Of a stretch of DNA of 64,000 nucleotides, positions 1 through 11,472 are shown piece by piece. Below the pieces are notes generated by a model. The model searched no databases and had not been told where the DNA came from. It saw only the letters and a list, made by a program, of their open reading frames with translations. How positions within the stretch are numbered: the stretch's first letter is position 1; the number at the start of each line of letters is the position of its first letter. The DNA comes from Zingiber officinale (Eukaryota; Streptophyta; Magnoliopsida; Zingiberales; Zingiberaceae). The position numbers and the translations under genes are program-made. The DNA is taken from assembly GCF_018446385.1 (NCBI RefSeq), contig NC_055988.1, positions 165,552,209-165,616,208 on the forward strand. Direction: 5' to 3'.

Positions 1-2212
1 ATAATAACAAGCACATATATTTGATATTTATTTCTTTAATTTATCAATGGGTGAGATTTAGTTCGATAAATCAATAAGCTCGATAAGTTGGGAATTGATA
101 TCACTTATAATGTGTGTTGTTGATTATAGAAGGAAATTGTGTCCTAGTGATCTAGGTTGAGAATGTCCCCAAGAGGAGCTCATAAGGATTGTCATGTTAA
201 ACCCTGCAAGTGGACTTAGTCCGACATGACGATAAGGTTGAGTGGTGCTACTCTTGGACTAAGATACTAATTAAATGAGTTGTCATTAACTCACTTAATT
301 AGTGGACATTCGACATCTTAAACACAGAGAGACTAACACACTCATAATAAGAAGGAGCCCAAAAATATAATTTGGGATTGGTGCGGTAGTTCAATAATAA
401 TTCTTTAGTGGAATGAATTATTATTGATGAAATTAAGTTGTGTGTTCGGGGCGAACATGAGATGCTTAATTTCATCGGGAGACCAAAACCAATTCCTCCT
501 CTCGGTCCCTATCGTAGCCTCTTAATTATAGAATACTATACCCACCTATACCCACTTTCTTACCCATCCTATAGGGGCCGGCCAAGCTAGCTTGGAGACC
601 AAGCTAGGGCCGGCCATGGCTTGGTTCATGGGTGAATTCATGTGGCCGGCCCTAGCTTGAACTCAAGCTTAGGTGGCCGGCCCTATTAAAATAAAAAGGA
701 ATTTTAATTTTAAATTTTTTCTTATGTGGATAATATGATTTAAAAGAGAGTTTAAAATTTTAAATCTTTCCTTTTATAAGATTCTACAAAAGATTAAGAG
801 AAGAGCTAAATCTCTTTCCTTATTTGTAGATTAAAAGGTTGATTTTAATTTTGGTAAAAACTTTCCTTTTAATCATGTTCATGATTTAAAAGAAAGTTTA
901 AAAATTAAAAATTCTCTTTTATTAGTTTCTACAAAAGATTAAGAAAATATTTAATATCTTTCCTTATTTGTAGATTGAAAGGAGATTTTAATTTTTAGTG
1001 ATAACTTTCCTTTTTGGAAATTATCCACATGTTTAAAAGAAAGATTTTAATTTATAAAATTTCCTTTTTATTAACCAATCATGAAGGGATAAAAATTATT
1101 GGAGAAATTTTTATAAATTTTCAAAAACAAATTAGGAAGTTTTAATTCTTGTTTTAATTAAAACTTTCCTTGATTTGGGGATTGTAGGTGGCCGGCCATT
1201 GATATTAAGAAAAGAAAATTATTTTTAATTAAATAATTTTTTCTTTTTCATGGCAAAGGAATTAAGGAAGTTTTTATTAAAATTTCCTTATTTGCCAAGA
1301 CCAAGGATTATAAAAGAGGGGGTAGAGGTGCCTTCATGGTGAACGACTCTATTCTTTTTCTTCCTCTCTTTTCTTCCTAGGTGTGGCCGGCCCCTAGAGG
1401 TTCCCCTTCCCCTTCTCTCTTCTCCTTCTTGTGGCCGAGACTTCATCACCTCTTGGAGACATAGAAGTGGCCGGATCTAGCTTGGAGAAAAGGAGAGAAA
1501 GGAGGCTTGTTTCTTGCATCCCTTGGAGCTTGGTTGGTGGAAAAAGTTCTTCATCCTTTGGAAGTTTTTGCTTGGCCGAAACTTGAAGGAAGGAAGAAGA
1601 AGGTGCCTTGGTGGTTCTCATCTCGGAAGATCATTGCCCACACAATGGCCGAGGTTAGAAGAGGAATACAGTAGAAGATCAAGAGGTCATTAAAAGTTCA
1701 CAAAGAAAGGTATAACTAGTAATTGTTTTCCGCATCATACTAGTTTTATTTCTTTGTAAAAATACCAAATACAAGATGCATGAGATTCTAGGTTTCGAAT
1801 TAGTTTTCGATGTTGTATTCTTTTGTTTTTTTTTTTTGAACTTGTGCTTCGATTATTCTTTTTGGTTAACCTAGAGTTATTTAAGGAAATTAAATATTAA
1901 CTTTCCTTAAAAGGCTTTGTCTAGGCGGTGGTGGTTGTTCCCATATCCAATAAGGCCATGTGCCTCGCCATGCAGTCCTGGAAGCCATATTTGGAAATTA
2001 ATATTTAATTAACTTTGTGCCCTAGGTGATTTGGATCGAACGTGTTAAGTTCCGCAGGAGATCCAAATCTAAACCTAAAAGAATATATAAGTTAAACTTG
2101 GGAGCAAATGTGTTAAGTTCCGCAGGCGATCCAAGTTTAATTTAAAAGAACACATGGTAGCTAGGAAAGGTTCAGACTTTTGTACAAAATTTTTGTACAG
2201 TGGAACAGTTAG
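1..2212 (+). mobile_element. LTR-retrotransposon LTR-like sequence (plus orientation, 5' edge uncertain)
   Basis: Non-coding sequence with the texture of a long LTR: many GGCCGGCC blocks (about 575-690, 1190), a TATAAAAG box at 1309-1316, a pyrimidine-rich stretch after it, and a 3' end near 2200-2212 of the form GTACAGTGGAACA. No long ORF is present. The following sequence (2213 onward) is the start of a different, minus-strand element, so this LTR appears to have inserted next to or into it. The left end lies near or before base 1, so no target duplication can be checked. Copia versus gypsy origin cannot be decided from the LTR alone. Confidence 0.45.
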
Positions 2213-2335
2213 GCTTTCCAAGTAGCAACCAACAAGATCTTCATGTGATATAATAATAGTGTTGAGTTTTCCAACTTCCTCCATCCTCGTAGCTTTAGAT
2301 CCAGGTGAATAGCTTCCCACAGACGACGCCAAATT
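2213..2335 (-). mobile_element. Gypsy-type internal fragment: primer-binding site and start of gag
   Basis: Read on the minus strand, a primer-binding site beginning TGGCGTCGTCTGTGGG (2313-2331) lies four bases inside an LTR ending in CA at 2336. It is followed by a short reading frame that starts at an ATG at 2284 (MEEVGKLNTIIISHEDLVG...), resembling the first residues of a gag protein. The frame is cut off at about 2213 by the plus-strand LTR to the left. The TGGCGCC-type primer-binding site is typical of Ty3/gypsy elements. This is a nested-insertion remnant. Confidence 0.45.
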
Positions 2336-2930
2336 TGATCCTGTCTGAAATCTGCGAAGATGAGTGTTGACTCTGATGAACGATGATACCTGATGAAGAT
2401 AACCTCCTGGAGATATGAAAGAAGCCCTTCCTGTTCCTATGCAGAGCAAGACAAACCAACAAAGCGTTAGTGGCCCAAGACCAGGGTGAGGATCTATAGC
2501 TAAGCCCTCTGATGCTCAAGTCAGTTTCTCTCTCAAAGGTGGAAGAAAAGAAGAAGAAGAACAATAACTGAAGTAAAATAGTGTTTAGATGCTAGAACTT
2601 GCGTACTTTGCCAACGGAGAGGATTTCACTTTTTATACTACCTCACGTGACCTCTGTAGTCATGAAGTAGTCCTTGGTTTGTTAGGGTTTGTTAGGAGAT
2701 GAAGTCATCTTCTATACTTTGTGTAATAATCTTTTAAAGAATCTTTTTTGTACCCCAAATGTACCTCTTTTATCATTTTTGACTTATATTTGTGATGGGG
2801 GATACGTCATTATAATTGAAGAAGCTTTTAGAAGATATTTCCCGCCAAATCTGCTAGGTTGTTATATTTTCAGTTGGTCCTTTAAACCAGTCACATATAT
2901 AATAAGAATACTATTTGTTAGGTGTGTATC
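2336..2930 (-). mobile_element. Gypsy-type LTR (minus orientation, outer end uncertain)
   Basis: The LTR begins on the plus strand with TGATCCTGTC at 2336, directly beside the primer-binding site described for the fragment to its left. The outer end was not found; it is placed near 2930, before the tandem array begins. No coding potential was seen apart from short chance ORFs. Confidence 0.35.
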
Positions 2931-2979
2931 GGTCGGTCGTTAGGTATATGAGATCATGGGTACCTGCTTGTTAAGAACC

Positions 2980-4640
2980 ATTTATAAAACTAAGTATCTT
3001 TTTGCTCGGGTGGGTTTTGCCCGACCGAGCATACATGAACACATGGGTGCTCACTCGATCTTCAATCAGTTGGTGATATATTAAAACTACGCATAAGGCT
3101 AAGTGTCTTTATGCTCGGGCGGACTTTACTCGAACGAGCATGTATGAGCACATGGGTGCTCACTCGGCCTTCAGTCAGCCGACAACATGCTAGAAGTCAT
3201 ACACAAAGCTAAGTGTCTTTACACTCGGGTGGGCTTTCCCCGACCTAGCGTATATGAGCACATGAATGCTCACTTGGCTTTCGGTCGGCCGGTAATATGC
3301 TGAGAATCATATATAAGGCTAAATGTCTTTATGCTCGAGCGGGTTTTACCTGGTCGAGCATATATGAACACATGGGTACTCGCTTGGCCTTCGGTCAGTC
3401 GGTAATATACTAGAAGTCATACATGAGGGTAAGTGTCTTTGCACTCGGGCGGGCTTTGCCCGGTCGAGCGTATATGAGAACATGAATACTCGCTCGGCCT
3501 TCAGTCTACCGGTAATATGCTGAGAATCATATATAAGGTTAAATGCCTTTATGCTAGGGTGGATTTGGTCCGGTCGAGCATATTTGAGCACATGGGTGCC
3601 CACTCGGCCTTCGATCAACTGGTAACATACTAGAAGTCATACATGAGGCTAAGTGCCCTTACACTCGGGCGAGTTTTGCCTAGCCGAGCTTGTATGAGCA
3701 CATGAATGCTCACTTGGCCTTCAGTCGGCCGGTAATATGCCAAGAATCATATATAAGGCTAAATGTCTTTATGCTCGAGCTAGTTTTGCTTGGTCGAGCA
3801 TATATGAGCACATGGGTGCTTGCTTAGCCTTCGATCGGTCAGTAACATACTAGAAGTCATACATGAGGCTAAGTGCCTTTATGCTAGGGCGGGATTTGCC
3901 CGACCGAGTGTATATGAGCACATGAATGTTCGCTCGGCCTTCGGTTGGCCGGTAACATGCTGAGAAATATATATAAGGTTAAATGTCTTTATGCTCGAGC
4001 GGATTTTGCCCGGTCGAGCATATATGAGCACATTGGTGCTCACTTGGCCTTCATGAGGCTAAGTGCCTTTACGCTCGAGCGGGCTTTGCCCGGCCGAGCG
4101 TATATGAGCACATGAATGCTCGCTCAGCCTTCGGTCGGCCGGTAACATGCTGAGAATCATATATAAGGCTAAATACCTTTATGCTCGGGCGGGTTTTGCT
4201 TGGTCGAATATATATGAGCACATGGGTGCTCACTCGGCCTTTGGTCGGTCGGTAACATACTGGAAGTCATACATGAGGCTAAGTGCCTTTACGCTCGGGC
4301 AGGCTTTGCCCGGCCAAGCGTATATGAGCACATGAATGCTCACTCAGCCTTCTGTCGATTGGTAACATACTGAGAATCATATATAAAGCTAAATGTCTTT
4401 ATACTCGGGTGGATTTTTCCAGGTCGAGTATATATGAGTACATGGGTGCTCGCTCAGCCTTCAGTCGGCCGGTAACATACTAGAAGTCATATATAAGGCT
4501 AAGTGTCTTTACGCTCGGGCAGACTTTGCCCGGCCGAGCATATATGAGCACGTGGGTGCAAAGCCCGACCGAGCATATATGAGCACATGGGTGCTCGTCC
4601 GACCTTCACTCAATCGGCTATATACCTTTCCTATCTTTCT
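2980..4640. repeat. Tandem array of ~110-bp repeats with alternating monomer types
   Basis: The landmark CACATGGGTGCT or CACATGAATGCT recurs every ~110 bases (about 3040, 3150, 3260, 3370, 3480, 3590, 3700, 3810, 3920, 4030, 4110, 4220, 4330, 4440, 4550, 4586). From about 3260 to 4440 the two versions alternate. The GGGTGCT type is followed by an 'actagaagtcatacatgaggc' type segment and the GAATGCT type by a 'gctgagaatcatatataaggc' type segment, giving a ~220-bp dimer as the higher-order unit. Each monomer carries a GC-rich inverted repeat around GCTCGGGCGGG...CCCGGCCGAGC able to form a hairpin. Spacing is broken near 4040-4110 (about 30 bases lost) and 4550-4586. Short ORFs inside the array are by-products of the repeat. 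Confidence 0.9.
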
Positions 4641-4659
4641 TAACCTAGACCCCTCCTTC

Positions 4660-5880
4660 ACTTGTCAGGTCGACCTATCATAACACATATCACATGTAAT
4701 TATATTGGCTAGGAGAGCAAAAATTTTTATATCATCCAATGAAAAATTAAGTTTTTCAATCTTTTCATGTATCTTAGATGATTTCTTATAGTAAGATATC
4801 TCAAGTGATCCTCTTTGGTATGCCCTTATAGATTCAACAACCAAAGATAATGAAAGCATAAAGAAGATACAAATAACTTACTAGAAAAATTTATTATCAA
4901 TATAAGGAGTTTAAAATAGAATGCTAATTCGCATATGAAAAATTTACTATTTTTCTTGTTATAAATATCATAATAGATAATTTTTTAAAATATATATATA
5001 AATTTTAGGTAAGACAAGTGGAATTTATTACTTTACACGATAAATTACCAATAGTTTATTACTCATGAAGAACTAGTGACATGAACTCATAGTATAAATT
5101 TAGTATGCATACTAGTAAGTAAGTTTAATCAAATATATACGTAGTCTTATTGTTTTTTTAAAAAAAAATCTAATATCTCATCCATCCTCCTTATTCTTAA
5201 TTTCAACGAGTTTCCTCCATCGTTATCTACCTTGTCATTTCATCAAACAACTATAGGTAAAAAAACATAGAATCACCCTAAAACACATAAAGTTCAGATC
5301 TTTAGTTTGAAATCAAAAACTTATTTCGCCACCGAGGATGGATCGACACTCATGCGACTAGAGTCGCCCTCCAACGAAGAATCGACGAAGTTAGGTTCAT
5401 CCTCTAGAAATTCTCATTTTCCTCCTCTCGTGGCTAGCTATTCTGACTTGTTGAGCTTGACCTCTAACAATAACAAGAAACTCAAAAAAGAAACCAAATA
5501 TTAAAAAATTAAAACAAAAAATTGTAACACAACGACGTGAGGATTATGAAAAGAAAGTGAATAGAGTTGTGATGGAATAGTAAGGAAAGATCACCCCTGG
5601 TGTCCCTTTTAAAATCGATGGAGTCGACCACCACGCATTGGTCCAAAGCTCAGTTTTGATCTTAAACTGTCACCATCTTGTCTGTCTCTTTGCGTTGCTT
5701 GGCAAAGGTGAAGGGATGAAAACGGACAGCTGTCGTTGGTGTTCTGATGAGGGAGGAAACGGAGATGAAAGAGGAGGGTTGGAAAATTAAGTTTTTTAAA
5801 AAATAATAATAAGAAGAAAGAGTATTATGGAAAAGAAAATGTGAAAGGATATCTGATTTGGTCAATTTCAAAATTGGTAC
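4660..5880. other. No recognisable gene
   Basis: AT-rich sequence with a few short chance ORFs (for example 65 codons at 5307-5504). No conserved motif, RNA gene or repeat with clear ends was seen. Confidence 0.6.
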
Positions 5881-5889
5881 ACTTCTTAG

Positions 5890-6393
5890 TAAGGGTATAA
5901 ATGAACCAAGTCGCTCATAAGTTATTCGAAACTCGATTCAATAAAAGCTCGTTTGAGCTCGTTTAATGAGGCTCGTTAAGATAAACAAACCAAGCTCAAG
6001 TTTCACAATATTCGACTCGTTAGCTCGTGAACATGTTTATTAAGCTCATGAATCAACTTTTAAATAAAAAAATAATAGTTTTGATATTGAATTTATAGAT
6101 TTTACACTCTATATATGAAACATATAGATAAATATATTAAATTTATTTATTAGAATAAAATTTTAAATTTAAATAAGAATATTATAATTTTCTCTAAATA
6201 TATAATTTAGTTTTTAATGAATATTTAAATTTATAATATATATTTATTAAGTTCGTTTAGGCTCGATAAATGCTCAAATAAACTCACGAGCCATGAATAT
6301 ATTCGTTAAATAAAGTTCGAACTCAACTCGATTATAAACGAGTCAAACTCAAACATTCAAGAGTTCGACTCGGCTCAGCTCGATTACACCCCT
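5890..6393. mobile_element. Non-autonomous TIR element (Mutator-like MITE) with 9-bp target duplication
   Basis: The element begins TAAGGGTATAAATGAACC and ends GATTACACCCCT. Its ends form imperfect inverted repeats (AGGGGTGTAA-type when the right end is reverse-complemented), and the interior is rich in repeated 'gctcgttt/gagctcg' motifs in both orientations, giving a foldback. It is flanked by the 9-bp direct repeat ACTTCTTAG at 5881-5889 and 6394-6402. A 9-bp target duplication is typical of Mutator-like transposons. No coding sequence. Confidence 0.75.
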
Positions 6394-6840
6394 ACTTCTT
6401 AGGTAATATGCAAAACCAAATATATGGTTTGGTAAATTGTTAAAGGTGTAAAATATAAAATTATAAATGTGAAACTTATTCATGAATTAATTTTAAATTC
6501 ATTTATGGATTATTTTTTAATTATTTTATTTATCATTCAATGAAAGAACTCTTCCACCCAAATACTAACTCAGGTACACCATGGAGGCAAAAAGAAAATA
6601 TTTTTTTTATCATTCAAGAGTGAGTGAAACAAGATTTGTAAGGTTTCATCCTACTAATATTTTAAAAAAAAAAAAGAATTTTCAATCCCACAAATATAAT
6701 ACAATAATAAAATACTTAAATACATAAATAAAAATATCAAAATTCAAATTGGCATGAATATTTTAGAGGTTTATCTCTAAATGTTCATAAATTATATTTC
6801 AAATTTATTGGGAAGATAATTTTGATACAATTAACTTTCA

Positions 6841-8005
6841 GGGGGTGTTTGGTTTAGGGTAATAGGAGTGGGGAATGGGAATGTGAATCATTGATTACCA
6901 TTGTTAATGTTTGGATTATAGAAATAGGAATACAAATAAGGGAATGAATCCTTGAAATTGGGTAATAATTCATTCCCATGTACCTCCCCTTCAATGAACC
7001 ATTACCCTATTTTCATCAATCAAAATATTCCCTTATTCCAAAAATACTCTTGACTTAAAACTAAAATTTTCTCCATTAATATCAAATATCAAAATATATT
7101 TATTTATTTTTTCTTTCATATCACTTCTCTCTCTTTGTTCTCTTTCATCATATTTTCTCTCTCATCATTTTATCACACACTTTCTCTCTCCTTAATCTCT
7201 CCTATCACACTTTCTTTCCCCTTTTTTTCTCATTACACTTTCTCTCTCATCATCATACTTTCTCTCTCCTCAATCTCTTCCATCGCACTCTCTTCCTTCT
7301 TTTTTTCTCATTACACTTTCTCTCTCATCATACTTTCTCTCTCCTCAATCTCTCTCATCACACTCTCTTTTCTTTTTTTTCTCATCACACTTTTTCTCTC
7401 ATCATACTTTCTCTCTCCTCAATATCTCTTGTCACACTCCCTCCTTTTTTCCTCAACACACTTTCTCTCTCATCATACTTTCTCTCTCCTCAATCTCTCC
7501 CATCATACTCACTGTTCTCTTTTTTTCTCATCACACTTTCTCTCTCACCATACTTACTCTCTCATCACACTCTCTTTCCTTATTTTTTCTCATTATATTT
7601 TCTCTCTCTTCATCCTCTCCCATCATACTTTCTCTCACATCATATTTTCTCTCTCATCTTCTCTCATCATGCTCTCTCTAATCACACTCTCTTTTCTCAT
7701 TTTCTCTCATTACACTTTCTCTCTCTTTATTCTTTCTCATCACACTTTCTCTCTCATCATACTTTCTCTCTCATCATTCTCTTTCATCATATTTTTCTCT
7801 CACATTCATCTTTCTCTCACATCTATTTTTTTCTCTTATTTTCCTTTAAGGGTAAAAAAGGAAATTTTGATTTATTCCGATAGAAGATATGCAACTAACC
7901 AAACATTGCTTTTAAGAGTGATATACATGCTCATACTCATTCCCATTCCACAATACAATAATTCCCATTCTGATTCCTATTCCTAGGAAAGAACCAAACG
8001 CCCCC
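6841..8005. mobile_element. Tourist/Harbinger-like TIR element swollen by a pyrimidine-rich core
   Basis: Terminal inverted repeats GGGGGTGTTTGGTT at 6841 and AACCAAACGCCCCC ending at 8005 define the element. Inside each end are matching GGGAATGGGAAT-like stretches. Flanking bases are TCA on the left and TTA on the right, so the usual TWA duplication of PIF/Harbinger MITEs is at best degenerate. About 720 bases of the interior are a CT-rich repeat, which makes this far longer than a normal MITE of this kind. Confidence 0.6.
7120..7845. repeat. Imperfect pyrimidine-rich repeat (CTCTCTCATCATACTTT-type)
   Basis: Degenerate iterations of TTTCTCTCTCATCATACTTTC-like units with CTCTCC and CAATCTCTC variants fill the core of the surrounding TIR element. 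They leave an open frame of 283 codons (7135-7986) made almost only of Phe, Ser, Leu, Ile, His and Thr. This is a low-complexity translation of the repeat and not a gene. Confidence 0.85.
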
Positions 8006-8102
8006 TTAATATTTTAATGTTTGACAATATATCTATAATATATATGGTCATGATTAACTAAAGATTGATCAAAATTGGTTAAGGTTGACCATATAGGATC
8101 GT

Positions 8103-9711
8103 AGAAGTCAAGAGAGAGGGATAAATTTTGATCATTTCAAATCTTTTCTTTTCTTTGTGTAAAACTGAATTTGTAGCGGAATAAAAGTAAAAGCAAAAGA
8201 TACGGAGACATAGTCAATTTTACTTGATTCGTAGTCTAACGACTACTGCTCTAAGGCTCGTAATCTTTGATCACTTTCAATGAGTAATCTAATATAGTTT
8301 TCCTAAAGAAATAGATTCGTACAAGTATGAAAGAGGATAATAACAATATAAATATCTTCAATGAATAAGTGCAAATATAAAAATAGTACCAATAACAATA
8401 GTAAAAAGTTGAGTGCAATTGTTGGAGAGCCTCTCAGTGTAGAAGTATCAACACTTGCACAAGCAGTAGCAACAGGAATAGAATGAAGCAAAGAGAGAAT
8501 TGATGATTCGGCTCATACCCCGAGGTCTTCTTTTATATATAGGCACTGTTCGATCGATTGATCCGCCATTTTGTTGATTGAACCTTTCGGTTGCCTGATC
8601 CAACTATCCATTGACTAACCCGTGCCTTTCCTTTTTTATTCTGATTCGATCCGTCTGATCACGTGATTTACACTATTTGGTCGACTGATAAAGCTTATCC
8701 GTCGATGAAACCTAAAGACTTTACTTCTCTGCTTGATTCGATCTAATTGCTTGCTCTTTCCTTATTTTGATCGATCAACTAATCTCATTGATTAGTTGAC
8801 TGAAAATAATATGTACCATATTTGCTAGACTTTGATCTGATCTGTGCTAGGTTGGCTAGATCGGTCGACCAAACCTTCAGTCAATTTTCCAAACTTAGTT
8901 TATCTGTAAAACAAAGTTAGCATAGACAATATATAATAATAAAAGTTCTAAAAAATAAAATTAGCACAATAGATAGTAATGATGCATGAGTATAACATTA
9001 AGGATTGTCTTGATCTTTACTTAGAAACCTCATAATTTCTTCAATTGGATCAACGTTTAAGGTTTGTTTCTACTGGGACACAACCTCACTACACTCCCTC
9101 TAGGAACTTATCTCACTCGCATACTAAACATCTGGTCCTTCGGAGCTATTTGGATTTTCTCTGCTCAATGTATGGTCACCTGATCCATTAAGACTTTTTT
9201 TTGTAATATTAAATTAGCACAACAATAATAATAGTAATGTAAAATAGTGTTGGTAAAACTATATTAGGTTTACCAAAATCCACTAGTCCGATCGACCTCC
9301 CCTAAGGTTTTCCCTTTGCTTAGAGTTCACTCCTATAAGACTTCTCATTACCTAGAGTTACTTCCTCTTAGAGTTTTCTCTTTGTTTATAATTCACTCTT
9401 CTAAGACTTATCATTACCTAGAGTTATCTCCCTCTAAGGTTTTCCTCTTGCCAAGTATCATGTCACCTTAACCTGCTTGGACTTACTAGTTACTCGGTAA
9501 ATTACTCACCCTTGCAGTCACTCGATAGACTACTCATCCATGCAGTCACTCAATAGACTACTCACCCTTGTAGTCACTCAGTAGACTACTCACTCTTGCA
9601 GTCACTCAGTAAATTACTCACCCGACTAGGTCAACCTTGATCAATCTCCATTAAACATATTGTCAAACAAACATCAAAACCCTAGAGGTCGATTGCACCA
9701 ACAGACCAGAT
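8103..9711 (-). mobile_element. Diverged copia-type LTR, minus orientation
   Basis: The segment 'tagcggaataaaagtaaaa' near 8175 and 'gtaatctttgatcactttcaatgag' near 8260 match the same positions in the intact copia LTRs at 15.9 and 21.3 kb. The ladder of 'cctctaaggttttccctc' motifs (9300-9440) matches their repeat block. The right end is TCGATTGCACCAACA at 9711. This reverse-complements to a TGTTGGTGCAATCGA start that also occurs in plus orientation near 31527. No internal domain lies beside it, so it may be a solo LTR or fragment. Confidence 0.5.
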
Positions 9712-9715
9712 GCTT

Positions 9716-10500
9716 AGAAGTTTATGCGAAAGTCTAATATATCAAAGATGACCAAATATTTGGCAGTTGAGTGATAAGTCTTGATAGGTCAAGGTTAACC
9801 TAGGCAATGGAAAATCTAAGCAAAGGGTGACTGAATATATGGTAAAGGAAAAGTCTAAGCAAATTAAGGTGCTTGAATGCTTGACAAAAAGAAAAAATCT
9901 TAAGGGAGTGAATTAAGTCTTGGAAGAGTAAACTTCGAGGAAAAAGAAAATCTTGAAGGAGCAAACTCCAAATAAGTAAACCTAGTAAATGGACCAAGTA
10001 CTAGGTTTGTATATATGTTTATCATGTAGAAAGTTGAAGTTGGACGAAGACTCAAGGATCCGAGGTGACTGGAATTTGTCTAGAGATCGGATCAAGTCAG
10101 GGCACGAACTAGAGTCTGGGCACAAACTGGTTTGTGTGACTAGACCATGTTCGAGCAACTAAAACAAGTCCAGGTGATTGAAAATGCGAGATCTAATCGT
10201 ATTTGAGCAAAGCGGTCAACAAATCAAATTTGACCAAGCTCCAGGCAACTGGATATTGCCAAGTCAACCAAATTCAGAGTCGAAGTGGCAACCGAGTCAG
10301 TAAAGGTTCATTCGATCAGAAGGGCTTCTAGATCATCATATAAGACTCAACGGAGCTCTATAAAAGAAGGGCTGAGACGCCATCTTCACTTCTGCTCTCT
10401 CTACTCACAAAGTTCTTCAAGCTCTGCTCAAATGATCCGAGAAGTACTAGGACGAGTGTAGTCATACTCAGGACTTCCAGGGAGGATCTATTGTTTAGTA
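9716..10500 (+). mobile_element. LTR-like fragment, plus orientation
   Basis: Contains the recurrent motif 'ggtcaaggttgacc...aaggaaaagtctaag' also seen in the LTR at 31.5-33.2 kb. A TATAAAAGAAGG box lies near 10361, followed by a short pyrimidine-rich leader-like stretch. It sits head to head with the minus-strand LTR to its left. No ORF of note and no target duplication found. Confidence 0.4.
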
Positions 10501-10520
10501 ATTGTTGTTTGTTAGTTTAA

Positions 10521-10743
10521 GGGGTATTTGATTAAACGATGAGAATGATTATGGGTATGAGTTTGATAGTAGGGTGGAATGGGAATAGAAATAGAAATGA
10601 AATCCATCAAGTTATATGGGTTTGATTGATTCTCATAAATCTAGTAATCATTCCTAAAATCTTATTTCTAAACTTACAATCAAACACTATCTTTTATTAT
10701 CATTCTATTCCCTCATTCTCAAATCCATCAACTAAACTCCCCC
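10521..10743. mobile_element. Tourist-like MITE with TAA target duplication
   Basis: A 223-bp element with ends GGGGTATTTGATTAAAC and GTTGATGG... (right end reads AACTAAACTCCCCC on the plus strand). It is flanked by TAA at 10518-10520 and 10744-10746. The interior is a foldback of GGGAATAGAAATAG and CATTCTATTCCC. The TAA duplication and G-rich inverted ends fit the PIF/Harbinger Tourist group, the same broad type as the 6841-8005 element. Confidence 0.65.
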
Positions 10744-11387
10744 TAAATTTCATTTTATTATTATTAAAAATTTTCTACCGTCGAAAGGTGTCTCAAGAGA
10801 AGAAAGAAAAATAGTGCTCACACCGATATGGCTTTGGACGCAGCACTTGTGGTGTATGGCTTTGGACGCAGCACTTGTAACTAAATAAAAAAACAAAATC
10901 GATATTGTTCTTATATCTTTCCTTATTTTATATTTATGCGGCATATTAATCCTCTAGATAAAGATTATAACAAAATCAAATGATGGAGTCTCAACTTGAA
11001 TTTTTACGGATTAATAGGTACATTTTCTTTAATGGAACGTGGACCTAGAAAATATTAGATTAATGGGTCGTCTGATGTAAATACTTTTTGATTTAAAATA
11101 ATTAAAACAACGATGATATAGAAGAGTATGCTTAAAATTAATCTTAAACCCGACGTCTAAATTATTAAAAATAAACAAAAGCAAGAATTTCAAAAAAAAA
11201 AAAAAACAAAAAATGGCCGGACTTCCGCCTCCAGGAATCCCTTCTCCTTCCCGCCAAACCAACCATAAAGCAAAGCATTCTTCTTGCTACTCCCGCCACC
11301 GCCATTAATCCCCTTCCTCCACCCTTCCTCTTCCCTTCCTTCACCTCTAAACCTCCTCCTCCTCCTCCTCCTCCATCCTTTTCCCGC

Positions 11388-11394
11388 TATAAAT
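11388..11394 (+). promoter_or_regulatory. TATA box of the asparaginyl-tRNA synthetase-like gene
   Basis: TATAAAT lies 79 bases before the chosen ATG (11473), after a CTCCTCCT-rich stretch (11340-11380). Spacing fits a short 5' leader of roughly 50 bases. Position and composition support it; transcription data are not available. Confidence 0.5.
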
Positions 11395-11472
11395 GCACCC
11401 ATCGCTTCTCCATCTCCACACACCATCATCACTTTCGATTTCGAGAACTCTCAGAGCTTAATTCGTCTGATC

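Noticed and set aside
7135-7986. 283-codon ORF
   Set aside because: It is a translation of a CT-rich repeat, made of a few residue types, inside a transposable element.
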